Source of the DNA: SCGC-AAA076-P13 sp964276145 | GTDB lineage: Bacteria > Pseudomonadota > Gammaproteobacteria > Magnimaribacterales > D2472 | DNA length: 64,000 nucleotides | Direction: 5' to 3' | Assembly (NCBI GenBank): GCA_964276145.1 | Contig: CAXYDN010000010.1 | Span: forward strand, 12,469-76,468 | Shown here: positions 1 through 9,228 of the stretch, piece after piece | How the letters are laid out: the number at the start of each line of letters is the position of its first letter | How positions within the stretch are numbered: position 1 is the stretch's first letter | Made by a program: the position numbers and the translations under genes | The notes under the pieces: generated by a model | The model's database searches: none | What the model saw: only the letters and a program-made list of their open reading frames with translations | What the model was told of the DNA's origin: nothing

Positions 1-380
1 TTATCACCAATTACACAATCATGGGCAACATGAGTATAGGCCATTAACAAATTGTTATTACCAATTTCTGTAATGCCTTTATCTTGGACTGTGCCTCTAT
101 GAATTGTAACGCCTTCTCTAAAGATATTATTATCACCAATAACTAATTTGGTATCTTCTCCATTATATTTTTTATCAGGCGTATCCTCTCCAATAGAAGA
201 AAATTGATAAATAGTATTATTTTTTCCTATTTTAGTTGGCCCTTTGATGATTGCATGACTCAATACAGAAGTGCCTTCACCTAGTTCAACATCATCACCT
301 ATAATGCAGAAAGGTCCAATATCAACAGATGAATGAATTTTAGCTGAATTGCTAATAATTGATGATGAATCTATACCCAT
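1..380 (-). CDS. lpxA: UDP-N-acetylglucosamine acyltransferase LpxA, N-terminal part (cut by window edge)
   Basis: First step of lipid A synthesis: transfers a 3-hydroxyacyl chain from acyl-ACP to UDP-GlcNAc in the cytoplasm. The 126 visible codons (about half of the usual ~256 residues) are a run of left-handed beta-helix hexapeptides. They contain the LpxA stretch IHRGT near residues 93-97 and the catalytic AHDC histidine at residue 120. The ATG overlaps the fabZ stop codon (TAATG), so translation is probably coupled. It follows lpxD and fabZ in the classical lpxD-fabZ-lpxA order. The C-terminal half lies beyond base 1. Confidence 0.95.
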   Translation of the reverse strand, partial: MGIDSSSIISNSAKIHSSVDIGPFCIIGDDVELGEGTSVLSHAIIKGPTKIGKNNTIYQFSSIGEDTPDKKYNGEDTKLVIGDNNIFREGVTIHRGTVQDKGITEIGNNNLLMAYTHVAHDCVIGD

Positions 381-820
381 TAAGCCTTCCTGTCAGCACA
401 AAGTATTGTTGCTGTGCATACCAGTCTATCATCAACGAAAGCTTTGGTTTCAAACTTCCAAATACCCTTCTTTTCATTAACCACTTCGCTATGCAGATGA
501 AGAACATCTTCAGGACCTACTCGTGATCTAAATCTAGCTTTGTCTACTCCAGCAAAAACATAAATAGAGCCTTCTTCAGGTGTTTTATTCATGGTTTTAA
601 AGCCTAAAATACCTGAAGCTTGAGCTAAAGCCTCTAAGATAATAACTCCTGGCATAACTGGGTTATTTGGAAAATGACCCCTAAAGTAATCTTCATTTGA
701 AGAATTTCTTTTAATACAATGTATTTTTTTACCCAGCTCAATATCAACTATTTCATCGATAAATAAAAATGGTTCCCTATGTGGCAGAAATTTACTAATT
801 TCTTCAACATGATTTGACAT
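380..820 (-). CDS. fabZ: 3-hydroxyacyl-ACP dehydratase FabZ
   Basis: Dehydrates (3R)-hydroxyacyl-ACP in each cycle of type II fatty acid synthesis, competing with LpxA/LpxD for the same substrate pool. The 146-residue protein is a single hot-dog domain. The signature GHFPNNPVMPG places the catalytic His at 49 and the paired Glu at 63, the 14-residue spacing of the family. The gene starts 2 bases after the lpxD stop and its own stop overlaps the lpxA start. Location between lpxD and lpxA separates it from FabA, which is also in this window at 26362-26886. Confidence 0.97.
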   Translation of the reverse strand: MSNHVEEISKFLPHREPFLFIDEIVDIELGKKIHCIKRNSSNEDYFRGHFPNNPVMPGVIILEALAQASGILGFKTMNKTPEEGSIYVFAGVDKARFRSRVGPEDVLHLHSEVVNEKKGIWKFETKAFVDDRLVCTATILCADRKA

Positions 821-822
821 AA

Positions 823-1758
823 TTAGACTCTTTTTTTTATAAAAACCGAGGACTTGGCCCAGTCTTTTTGTTTTTGAGCCGGCATTATACCAATATAATT
901 ACCTGATTCATTAATGCTTTTGGTAATTAATGTATGAGCACCTACGATAACATCATTACATATTGATAAATGCCCCAAGACTCCAGAAAGGCCTCCCATT
1001 TGGAAATTTTTACCAATTACAGTCGATCCTGCAATAGCACAAGAAGCTGCAATTGCTGAATTTGCTCCCAGGACTACGTTGTGAGCAATTTGAATTTGGT
1101 TATCTAATTTTACTCCGTCATGGATTTCGGTATTATCTAGCGCGCCCCTGTCAATAGTGCATGAAGCTCCAATTTCAACATTTTTACCAATCACTAGTTT
1201 ACCTAATTGCTCGATCTTAACGTATCCATCTTTAGAGGGCGCATAACCAAATCCATCGGATCCTAAAACCGTGCCATTATGAATGACTGTATGATTCCCA
1301 ATTTCAACATCTTGGACAATAGAGCAATTTGCTTTAATGATTACATTATTTCCAATAATGCAATTTGGTCCAATTACAACATTTGCACCTATAGATACAT
1401 CTTGTCCAATCTTAGATTCATTTGAAATAACGGCAGATGGATGAATGATTGGATTGTCTAGCTCAAAAACATATTCTTTGAATAAAGTTGTTAATTTAGC
1501 ATACGCGATATAAGGATCTTCAGATAAAAGATAGTTTAGGCGATTATCTATTTCAAAAGAAGTTGAGACAATTACAGCATTAGCTGAAGTTGTTTTTATA
1601 TGTTTCTGATATTTTTTATTTGCTAAAAATGAAATAGAATCTTTTTTAGCATTTTCTAGAGTGGCTATATTGTTGACAACAGCTAGACTGTTGCCAACAA
1701 TTTGAGAGCCTGTAAATTCTGCTATTTCAGCTAACGTATATTCCTTCTTTTGCGACAC
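823..1758 (-). CDS. lpxD: UDP-3-O-acylglucosamine N-acyltransferase LpxD
   Basis: Adds the second hydroxyacyl chain in lipid A synthesis. The 311-residue protein is about 30 shorter than the E. coli enzyme. It has the N-terminal uridine-binding domain (to about residue 100), then hexapeptide repeats with the LpxD signature GSDGFGYAP (167-175) and the catalytic-type His at 226 in QIAHN. The start is GTG, overlapping the skp TAG stop by one base, with no competing ATG nearby. Skp and BamA are encoded just upstream, so outer-membrane protein and lipid A genes share one transcript. Confidence 0.96.
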   Translation of the reverse strand: MSQKKEYTLAEIAEFTGSQIVGNSLAVVNNIATLENAKKDSISFLANKKYQKHIKTTSANAVIVSTSFEIDNRLNYLLSEDPYIAYAKLTTLFKEYVFELDNPIIHPSAVISNESKIGQDVSIGANVVIGPNCIIGNNVIIKANCSIVQDVEIGNHTVIHNGTVLGSDGFGYAPSKDGYVKIEQLGKLVIGKNVEIGASCTIDRGALDNTEIHDGVKLDNQIQIAHNVVLGANSAIAASCAIAGSTVIGKNFQMGGLSGVLGHLSICNDVIVGAHTLITKSINESGNYIGIMPAQKQKDWAKSSVFIKKRV

Positions 1759-2294
1759 TACTCGGATTGAGTGCTAGCCTCTGAAGCTGCAACATCCAAC
1801 ATGGAAGTAACATCGTCAGTTAAATCCATAGCCGGATCACTAAAAAGAATAGATTCATTTTTTTGAAGAAGAATTTTTATTTGCTTGGCTTGAATTAGCT
1901 CACCAATAATTTTTTGCATTGATGCTCCATTTTCAGCAAATACCGTTTGTGCAGTTTCTTCTTGAGCTTGCTGAATCTTGCCAGCCAAGAACTCAAGATC
2001 TTTACCCTTATCTTGAATGTCTTTTTGCATTTCAGCTATTTCAACTTGGGATAGTGTTTCAAGATCTTTTTGGAGTTTTTCAGCAATAGCCTGTCTTTCG
2101 GCTTGCAAAGACTGTGCTTCCTCGAGATTTGCAGCATAGTCGGCATCTTCTTCAAGAGCTTTAAAGGCATCTGCAGCAGCCTGAGTTGATAACACAGCAG
2201 TTCTCATGTCAATAACTGCCATTCCATCTACAGCAAAGGCTGGGAAAGAGAGCAGTAAAACTGCCAGTATGTTAAGTCTATATAAATTTTTCAT
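1758..2294 (-). CDS. skp: Periplasmic chaperone Skp (OmpH family)
   Basis: Holds unfolded outer-membrane proteins in the periplasm on the way to the BAM complex. A Sec signal peptide (about residues 1-21, cleavage after the AFA motif) is followed by a short beta segment (AVIDMRTAV). A long charged coiled-coil region spans about residues 45-125 and matches the tentacle helices of Skp; length is 178 residues. It sits 35 bases downstream of bamA and overlaps lpxD. Primary sequence conservation in this family is low; the call rests on architecture plus the bamA-skp-lpxD order. Confidence 0.9.
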   Translation of the reverse strand: MKNLYRLNILAVLLLSFPAFAVDGMAVIDMRTAVLSTQAAADAFKALEEDADYAANLEEAQSLQAERQAIAEKLQKDLETLSQVEIAEMQKDIQDKGKDLEFLAGKIQQAQEETAQTVFAENGASMQKIIGELIQAKQIKILLQKNESILFSDPAMDLTDDVTSMLDVAASEASTQSE

Positions 2295-2329
2295 AATTAC
2301 CCCTGTTTGGTGAAGTTATTTTATATTAA

Positions 2330-4747
2330 TTAGAATACGTTGCCTACAGTGAATTGAAATTCCTTTGTTTCTTCATAACGACCAGCATTCGTTGGTTTTG
2401 ATATTGCAAAACTCATAGGCCCAAAACCTGTAATCCAGGTTACGCCCACCCCATAAGAATACCTTAAATCATCTATAGAAGGTTTGTAACAATTGTATTG
2501 GTATTCTTTACAGTTATCTGAAAAAACATTACCAAAATCAAAAAAGAACGCAGATCTCATTGACCTTTGGTCTTCGATAAATGGAAGCCTAAATATAAGT
2601 TGCAAGCTTCCTTCAACTTTAATATTACCTCCAATAGAAACTCTTTTGTTATATTCAGAATTCGCATAAGGATTATAGTAGGGAGTATCTAGTATGCCAT
2701 CCCCATCGCTATCTATTAAATTTGGGCATGATCCTTCTGAGTAGTTAAACTCATAACATGGTGCTTCAGTACTTCTTGGCCCTAAGGTATTTGATTCAAA
2801 ACCTCTCAAAGATCTTGGCCCTCCAGCATAAAAATTTTGAAAAAATGGAGTTTCTGTAGTGTCACCAAATGCACTTAGATATCCTAATTCAATGTTAAAG
2901 CCAAATACTAAATCTTGACTAATAGGTTGATAATATTTTTGCCTAATATTAAACCTAGCATAATCAATATCGCCACCAGGAATGGTTGAAGATAAACTTA
3001 AAACAGTTGATGATCCATCAGTTGGAAACATGCCTCTATTCAATGTAATTCTCTGCCATGATGTTTGAATATTTAAAGTTTCAAATACAGAGCCTTCTGC
3101 ATCAATAAAATCAAATATTTCTCTTGCAGGCTGAGAACCAATATCAATATTGGTCTTATCATAGGTTAAGCCTAGATTAATTCTTTGAGTGTCTGAAATT
3201 GGATATCCAAACTGTAAGCCAAAACCTTGAGAATTGCTTAAATAATTTGCAACATTAAACTCACCGTAATCAGTTTTTCTGTAATAGAGATTATATCCAA
3301 GACTAACTGCATCCTTTGTTGCATATGGATCGAGGAAAGATATGTTATAGCTTTCAGAATATATATTTTTATTTATCCCAATTCCTACCGTATTACCTGA
3401 TCCTAAAAAATTCTGCTCTTGTAAATTAAACCCAAGCATTAACCCGAAATCACTATAACCAACATTGCCCCCTATAGAGCCAGTAGTTTCTTCTTCAACA
3501 GAATAAATTATATCAATCTGATCGTCTGTATTTGGAACAGGTGAAGTCTCTACTTCAACCTCTTTAAAATAACCCAATCTTTCAAGCCTTACTTTACCGG
3601 CCTCAATACTATTGTTGGATGACCATGCTCCCTCAAATTGCCTCATTTCTCTTCTCAACACAAAGTCTTGTGTAAGATTATTTCCAGTGAAAAGAATTTT
3701 CCTTGTATAAGTTCTTTTACCGGGCTGAACTGAAAAGATAATTTTTACCTCATTCAAATCTTCATCTATTTCAGGATTTCCACTCACCTCAGCAAATGCA
3801 TAACCACGATTACCCATTAGATTTGTAAAAAAATCTTCAATCGAAGTTATTTGTGCCTGAGAATATGTTTGATCTTTAAGAGAATTAATAATTTGTGAAT
3901 AAATCTCTTCTTCAAGAGGTATGTCACCAATAACCTCTGCATCTGAAATTGTATATTTTTTACCCTCAAACACATTGAAGGTAATAAAAATTTGCTTCAT
4001 ATCCTTTGTTAAACTAATTTGAGAGGATTCGATAGAAAATTTTAAATAGCCTCTATCTCTATAAAAAGATTCCAGAGTTTCTATATCGCCTTTTAATTTT
4101 TCTCTAGAGTAAGCATTGTCATTGTTAAGAAATGAGAAAAATGATCCCTTAGACAATTCAAATCTTTCAAGTAATTCTTCGTTGTTAAAAACCTCATTAC
4201 CAATTATGTTAATGTTTTCAATTTTTGCACTTTTACCCTCATCAACTACGATTTTAATTTCAAGCCTATTCCTTGGTTTTATAATTTCTTCAATATCAAC
4301 ACCGGCACCATACCTTCCATTAGATGCATAGGATCTTACTAACTCTGATTTAACTTGCTCCAAAGTTGATCTTTTGTATACCTCTCCCTCTTTAATACCA
4401 ACTCCATCTAAACTTTCAAGAAGCTGTTCTGTCTTCAGTGCTTTGTTGCCTGAAATATCAATTGCAGATATAGAAGGTCTTTCAACTACACTGATAATTA
4501 ATGTATTTCCATCTTTAGCTATTTGAATATTATCGAATTGCTCTGTTGAGAAAAGAGACCTAGTAATATCAGAAGATTTTCTTGCATCAATCTTATCTCC
4601 AACACTTATCGGTATAACATTAAAAATACTTCCAGTTGAAACTCTCTGCAAGCCAATGATTCTTATATCACTAACCAGAAATTCATCAAAAGAAAACAAC
4701 TGAGTTGTTAGAAAAAGGCTTAAAAAATAGAATCTAAATGCTTTCAA
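2330..4747 (-). CDS. bamA: Outer-membrane protein assembly factor BamA
   Basis: Omp85-family core of the BAM complex, which inserts beta-barrel proteins into the outer membrane. The 805-residue protein has a signal peptide, five POTRA domains (to about residue 420) and a C-terminal 16-strand barrel. The loop-6 motif LRGF is followed by SNTLGPR. Two loop-6 cysteines match those that form a disulfide in E. coli BamA. The same loop contains a DSDGDGILD segment (residues 679-687) resembling a calcium-binding loop. The start is TTG, preceded by AGGAAG, 8 bases after the rseP stop. BamE is encoded at 16656. Confidence 0.98.
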   Translation of the reverse strand: MKAFRFYFLSLFLTTQLFSFDEFLVSDIRIIGLQRVSTGSIFNVIPISVGDKIDARKSSDITRSLFSTEQFDNIQIAKDGNTLIISVVERPSISAIDISGNKALKTEQLLESLDGVGIKEGEVYKRSTLEQVKSELVRSYASNGRYGAGVDIEEIIKPRNRLEIKIVVDEGKSAKIENINIIGNEVFNNEELLERFELSKGSFFSFLNNDNAYSREKLKGDIETLESFYRDRGYLKFSIESSQISLTKDMKQIFITFNVFEGKKYTISDAEVIGDIPLEEEIYSQIINSLKDQTYSQAQITSIEDFFTNLMGNRGYAFAEVSGNPEIDEDLNEVKIIFSVQPGKRTYTRKILFTGNNLTQDFVLRREMRQFEGAWSSNNSIEAGKVRLERLGYFKEVEVETSPVPNTDDQIDIIYSVEEETTGSIGGNVGYSDFGLMLGFNLQEQNFLGSGNTVGIGINKNIYSESYNISFLDPYATKDAVSLGYNLYYRKTDYGEFNVANYLSNSQGFGLQFGYPISDTQRINLGLTYDKTNIDIGSQPAREIFDFIDAEGSVFETLNIQTSWQRITLNRGMFPTDGSSTVLSLSSTIPGGDIDYARFNIRQKYYQPISQDLVFGFNIELGYLSAFGDTTETPFFQNFYAGGPRSLRGFESNTLGPRSTEAPCYEFNYSEGSCPNLIDSDGDGILDTPYYNPYANSEYNKRVSIGGNIKVEGSLQLIFRLPFIEDQRSMRSAFFFDFGNVFSDNCKEYQYNCYKPSIDDLRYSYGVGVTWITGFGPMSFAISKPTNAGRYEETKEFQFTVGNVF

Positions 4748-4755
4748 TTATCTTC

Positions 4756-6117
4756 CTAAAAAAAACGAGCAATATCATTAAATATTGCAAATATCATCAG
4801 TGCACCTACCATCAAAGCTCCGCCCGTGTAAATGACGTTTTCAGTTTTTTCAGAAAGAGGCTTACCTCTTATAGCTTCAATTCCAAGAAGAGTTAGCTGA
4901 CCTCCGTCAAGAACAGGAATAGGTAATAAGTTCAGAACCCCTAGGCTTATACTAAGCAAAGCCATTAGGTACATAAAAGGTATAAACCCAGCTTGAGCTG
5001 TATTTCCAGCCATTTGAGCTATACCAATGGGGCCACTAAGATTTTCCGTGCCCATATTGCCAGTTAGCATTTTTCCAATAAATTGGAGAGTTTTTATACT
5101 TAAATTATAAGTTTCATAGGTTCCTTTTGATAAAGACTCAAAGAAAGATCTATTAGTTCCAAAAGCAACTCCTATAACCCCCACTTCCTCACCATCTAAA
5201 TTTTGAGATGAGCCTATTTTGAGCGGAAACTGTATCAAATTTCCATCTCTCATAACATCTACCAAGATGGTCTCATTAGGCATCTTAGAAATTGCATTTC
5301 TAATATCACTAGCATAACTAATATTTGTATTTCCTATTTTAGAAACTAAGTCATCCTGTTTAATACCGGAGATCTCAGCAGGACCTGAAGGAACTAAAGA
5401 TCCAATAATAGGCTTCATTTTATACTCAAGTTCCAGTCCTAAATATGCTATAGGATTTGACTGTGATTCAGCACTAGGTAAAAAATCATTAACCACAACA
5501 TCAATATCAACAATATCTTCTATGCCTTGTCTTATAATACTTATATTTATGATTCCTGAATAACCAGCATAGGATAATAATTCCAAACTTATATCTTTTG
5601 GTTCTGAAATAACAACTGAGTTTATGGCATATATCTGATCACCTGAGAGTATGGATTCTGAAGATGAACTAATTAGCACTGATGAATCAACACTTTTTAT
5701 AACTGCAGTGGTTTGAGGATCAGGAGTATTCAAAAATATTAAAGAAAATATAAAAATTGATAAAAGAAAATTTGCGAGTGGGCCTGCAAACATTATTAAA
5801 GCTCTTTGCCATTTAGGCTTTGAATCAAAAGTATTTTTAATTTGCTCTGATGTAAGTTGTTCTTTTATATCAGGTTCTAGCTCTATTAATTTATTAGTTA
5901 TCATTGAAACATAACCACCCAAAGGAAATGCAGATAAAGCAAATTCAGATCCGTGTTTATCAATTCTCTTATAAACTACTGGCCCCATACCAATAGAAAA
6001 CCTTTGAACATGAACTTTAAATATCCTCGCAAAGATAAAATGCCCATACTCATGAATGGTGACAAGAACACCTAGAAGAGCTATGAAAGATCCTATGTAA
6101 ATAATAGTTGTAGTCAT
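4756..6117 (-). CDS. rseP: Site-2 intramembrane protease RseP
   Basis: Zinc metalloprotease that cleaves anti-sigma factors and signal-peptide remnants inside the inner membrane. The 453-residue protein has the HEYGH zinc motif at 22-26 in the first membrane helix, two central PDZ-like regions (about 120-320) and the second active-site motif LDGG near residue 400 in a C-terminal helix. It lies 3 bases after dxr and 8 before bamA. The substrate RseA and sigma E are not in the window, so only the family role can be stated. Confidence 0.97.
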   Translation of the reverse strand: MTTTIIYIGSFIALLGVLVTIHEYGHFIFARIFKVHVQRFSIGMGPVVYKRIDKHGSEFALSAFPLGGYVSMITNKLIELEPDIKEQLTSEQIKNTFDSKPKWQRALIMFAGPLANFLLSIFIFSLIFLNTPDPQTTAVIKSVDSSVLISSSSESILSGDQIYAINSVVISEPKDISLELLSYAGYSGIINISIIRQGIEDIVDIDVVVNDFLPSAESQSNPIAYLGLELEYKMKPIIGSLVPSGPAEISGIKQDDLVSKIGNTNISYASDIRNAISKMPNETILVDVMRDGNLIQFPLKIGSSQNLDGEEVGVIGVAFGTNRSFFESLSKGTYETYNLSIKTLQFIGKMLTGNMGTENLSGPIGIAQMAGNTAQAGFIPFMYLMALLSISLGVLNLLPIPVLDGGQLTLLGIEAIRGKPLSEKTENVIYTGGALMVGALMIFAIFNDIARFF

Positions 6118-6120
6118 AAT

Positions 6121-7284
6121 TTAAGTGATGGATTTTAACACCATCTCAGCCTCCATGCGTGTTTGTTTATCTATTTCGTAAATGGAATCAATACTGACAT
6201 CTTTAGACAGGGTTATTGCATCAAAAGTTCTATAGATAACATCATATATTTTATTAAAAGTAATTTTATTTTCTAAGAAATTTTGCACAGCAACTTCATT
6301 AGCTGCATTAAAGACTGTTCCTGATAAACCTCCTTGATTACATATTTCACGAGCAATATTTACAATGCCTATTCTATCTTCAGGAAAACTTTTGAAAGTC
6401 AGATTTAATGAAGAAAAATCAATTTCAGAAAAGTTTAGTGAAAGCCTTTTTGATTCCAAAGATAATGCATGAGAAATTGGTACCCTCATATCTGGATTAC
6501 TCATTTGACAAATACTTGAGCCATCTACGTATGTCACAATAGAATGAACTATGCTTTGGGGATGGACCACTAACTCAAAGAATTTTTCATGTAAATCAAA
6601 CAAGTATTTTGCTTCAATTAATTCTAAACATTTATTGACCAGAGTTGCAGAATCTATAGTAATTTTTGAGCCCATGCTCCAATTAGGATGATTTAATGCT
6701 TCCTCTCTTGTAACAGAGGACAGTTCACTCATGCATTTGTTTATGAATGGTCCACCTGATGCTGTAATAATAACCTTTGAAACATCAGTAGTTTTTTTTG
6801 TTGATCCTAAACATTGAAATATTGCATTATGCTCACTATCTATAGGAATTATTGTGGTGTTGTGATCTTTAGCAAGTGGAAGCAATATATCTCCAGCAAC
6901 TACTACACTTTCTTTGTTTGCTAGCAAAATTACTTTGCCTGATTTTGCTGCCATTATGGTTGTTTTTAGGCCTGCAAAACCAGAAATTGCAGAAATTATT
7001 ATATCAACATCTTTGTGATTAATGAGTTCTTCTAATTCGACTTTCTCATGTAAAATTTGAACTCTAGTATGATCAATACTTGAGTTTTGAAAATCACTAA
7101 AAGATGCTTTAGAATCTAGATAAACATAACTCGGGTTATGGTTATCAATAATTGAAGTAGCTTTTGAAATATTGGAATTCAAAGCAATTCCAAAAAGATT
7201 TAGCTGTTGCTTATTTTGCTTTATAACACTTAAGACGCTATCGCCAATACTTCCCGTTGCTCCAAGTAAGAGAATATTTTTCAT
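6121..7284 (-). CDS. dxr: 1-deoxy-D-xylulose 5-phosphate reductoisomerase Dxr (IspC)
   Basis: Second enzyme of the non-mevalonate (MEP) isoprenoid pathway; converts DXP to 2-C-methylerythritol 4-phosphate with NADPH. At 387 residues it is close to the usual length. The N-terminal Rossmann motif LLGATGSIG (5-13) is followed by catalytic-domain features such as IDSEH and the flexible-loop segment NHPNWSMG. The start codon lies inside the end of cdsA (4-base overlap). Its product feeds UppS (7934) and IspB (25415), both encoded in this window. Confidence 0.97.
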   Translation of the reverse strand: MKNILLLGATGSIGDSVLSVIKQNKQQLNLFGIALNSNISKATSIIDNHNPSYVYLDSKASFSDFQNSSIDHTRVQILHEKVELEELINHKDVDIIISAISGFAGLKTTIMAAKSGKVILLANKESVVVAGDILLPLAKDHNTTIIPIDSEHNAIFQCLGSTKKTTDVSKVIITASGGPFINKCMSELSSVTREEALNHPNWSMGSKITIDSATLVNKCLELIEAKYLFDLHEKFFELVVHPQSIVHSIVTYVDGSSICQMSNPDMRVPISHALSLESKRLSLNFSEIDFSSLNLTFKSFPEDRIGIVNIAREICNQGGLSGTVFNAANEVAVQNFLENKITFNKIYDVIYRTFDAITLSKDVSIDSIYEIDKQTRMEAEMVLKSIT

Positions 7285-7928
7285 AATATGCCCAAAAAAA
7301 TAGCTAAAAGGAGCATTTGGGGCGCTGCTAATAAATGAGAATCTATTCTATCTAGAATTCCACCATGCCCAGGGAGTAATGAGCCTGTGTCTTTTATACC
7401 TTTTTCTCTTTTATGGAAACTTATTAGAAGATCTCCAAAAAATGCAAGAAAACCTCCATAGATGCATATAGCGATAAGCCAAAAATTTAATCCAAAAAGA
7501 TGGCATGTTATGAAACCGAATATGATCACGCCGATAAAGCCGCCAATTAAGCCTTCTATTGTCTTATTAGGACTTATTTTTGGTGCAATAGAATTTTTTC
7601 CAATATTAGAGCCTACAAGAAATGCAAAACTATCAAAAATAGCCGTATTAAGAATAAAAATAAAAAATAAATAAAAAATTGAAATATTACTTACAACATC
7701 TGAGTTAGCGTATGAAGAAACTATAAAATTTACTATAGTCCAAAAATATAGAAATATCAGTGTGAACCCCCACAGTATTGGATGTCTAAAATTATTTTTT
7801 TTCCATTCAAAAAATGCTACTAGACATACAATAGAAATCATTAAAAAAAAGATCCAAAAATTTTGAAGCCCTATTATTAAAATTAAAGGAACTATGATGG
7901 CTAGTGATGTTATTAATCGTTTAAACAA
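7281..7928 (-). CDS. cdsA: Phosphatidate cytidylyltransferase CdsA (short form)
   Basis: Makes CDP-diacylglycerol from phosphatidic acid and CTP in the inner membrane, the branch point of phospholipid synthesis. The diagnostic C-terminal signature is intact: a KR pair, KDTGSLLPGHGG and LDRID. At 215 residues it is much shorter than the roughly 285-residue E. coli enzyme; the N-terminal membrane helices are reduced, leaving about six hydrophobic segments. The start is TTG, 5 bases after uppS, with GGAT 10 bases upstream as a weak ribosome site. No in-frame upstream alternative was seen. Confidence 0.93.
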   Translation of the reverse strand: MFKRLITSLAIIVPLILIIGLQNFWIFFLMISIVCLVAFFEWKKNNFRHPILWGFTLIFLYFWTIVNFIVSSYANSDVVSNISIFYLFFIFILNTAIFDSFAFLVGSNIGKNSIAPKISPNKTIEGLIGGFIGVIIFGFITCHLFGLNFWLIAICIYGGFLAFFGDLLISFHKREKGIKDTGSLLPGHGGILDRIDSHLLAAPQMLLLAIFLGIL

Positions 7929-7933
7929 TTTTA

Positions 7934-8662
7934 TTAAATCCTTTTACCAAAACGTCTGTTTACTTTTTTAAAACTTTCAATGCAATTTAAAAAATCCTTC
8001 TTAGTAAAATCAGGCCAATATTTATTAACAAAACAAATTTCAGTATAAGCTATTTGATATAGAAGAAAGTTGCTTATTCTATTATCCCCACCGGTCCTTA
8101 TTAAAAGATCAATGTCGTCAACTGGCACTGATGAGAATCTGTTAATCATATTTTCATCAATATCATCTACCTTAATGTCTTTCGTGAGAATCTTACGTGC
8201 TATATTTTTAGTAATATCAACTATATCTTGTCTTCCACCATACCCTAGCGCTATGTTTAATAATAATGAAGGTTTATTTATATCTGTTGCTTTTTCAGCA
8301 TCATTAATTTTATTAATAATTTTAGAGCCAAAATCATCAATTCTTCCAAAGAATTTTAATTTCACTTTTTGTTTAACTAAATCAGGTACTTGTTCTTCTA
8401 TTGCTAGCACTATTAACCTTTTAATGGCTTCTACCTCTGCTTTTGGTCTGGACCAATTTTCCGAGCTAAAAGCATATAATGTTAAAGAAGATAGCTTTTG
8501 TTTAACTGATTCTTCAACAATGAGCTTGACGATTTCTACACCTTTTGAGTGACCTTTGCTAATATTCAGAGAGTTTGATATTGCCCACCTACCATTACCA
8601 TCCATTATAACGGCAACATTTTTAGCTGCATTTACAGAAATTTTTTTGGTTTTATTAGCCAT
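7934..8662 (-). CDS. uppS: Undecaprenyl diphosphate synthase UppS (IspU)
   Basis: cis-Prenyltransferase making the C55 carrier lipid for peptidoglycan and other cell-wall polymers. The 242-residue protein has the family motif VIMDGNGRWA with the catalytic Asp at 21, the SSENW segment, and the C-terminal LLIRTGGDNRISNFLLYQ region that binds the substrate diphosphate and forms the dimer. It lies between frr and cdsA as in E. coli, with gaps of 10 and 5 bases. Confidence 0.97.
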   Translation of the reverse strand: MANKTKKISVNAAKNVAVIMDGNGRWAISNSLNISKGHSKGVEIVKLIVEESVKQKLSSLTLYAFSSENWSRPKAEVEAIKRLIVLAIEEQVPDLVKQKVKLKFFGRIDDFGSKIINKINDAEKATDINKPSLLLNIALGYGGRQDIVDITKNIARKILTKDIKVDDIDENMINRFSSVPVDDIDLLIRTGGDNRISNFLLYQIAYTEICFVNKYWPDFTKKDFLNCIESFKKVNRRFGKRI

Positions 8663-8672
8663 ATGGCTTCTC

Positions 8673-9227
8673 TTAAATTTCTAAAAGATCAGATTCTTTG
8701 GCTTTTAATTCGGAATCAACAAGAGCTATAAACTTATCAGTTTCTTTTTGAATTAAATCTTCCATTCTTCTTTGGTCATCTTCAGAAATTTCTCCTGAAG
8801 TTTGGCTTTCTTTGCAAGCCTGATTAGCATCTCTTCTAATATTTCTTATTGATACTCTTGAGTTTTCTGCTTCTGCTCTTGCTTGTTTAATATAATCCTG
8901 TCTAGTTTCCTCAGTCAGGGACGGCATACTGATTCTAATTAAATCAGAGGATGTGCTCGGATTTAGTCCTAGATTAGAGTTCATAATTGCTTTTTCAATC
9001 TCAGGAATTAAGCTTTTGTCCCAGGGCGATATAACCAGTGATCGACCATCTTCAACACTAATACTGGCTGTTTGATTTAATGGTGATAGATTTCCATAAT
9101 AATCAATTTTAATATCATCTAGGATTGCGGGATTTGCTCTGCCAGTTCTTATTTTATTAAAAGCTTGCCCAAGAGATGAAATTGATTTTTCCATTCTTGC
9201 AGTCGCATTATTTATAGTCTCATTCAT
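8673..9227 (-). CDS. frr: Ribosome recycling factor
   Basis: Acts with EF-G to split the post-termination ribosome and release mRNA and tRNA. The 184-residue sequence has the expected long three-helix bundle and the conserved N-terminal stretch KIRTGRANPAILD. The central ISPWDKS segment of the second domain is also present. The start is 1 base past the pyrH stop, giving tight coupling in the rpsB-tsf-pyrH-frr translation cluster. Confidence 0.98.
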   Translation of the reverse strand: MNETINNATARMEKSISSLGQAFNKIRTGRANPAILDDIKIDYYGNLSPLNQTASISVEDGRSLVISPWDKSLIPEIEKAIMNSNLGLNPSTSSDLIRISMPSLTEETRQDYIKQARAEAENSRVSIRNIRRDANQACKESQTSGEISEDDQRRMEDLIQKETDKFIALVDSELKAKESDLLEI

Positions 9228-9228
9228 A

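Noticed and set aside
7462..8552. Plus-strand frames opposite cdsA and uppS
   Set aside because: No ribosome sites, low-complexity composition, and the opposite strand carries complete conserved genes.
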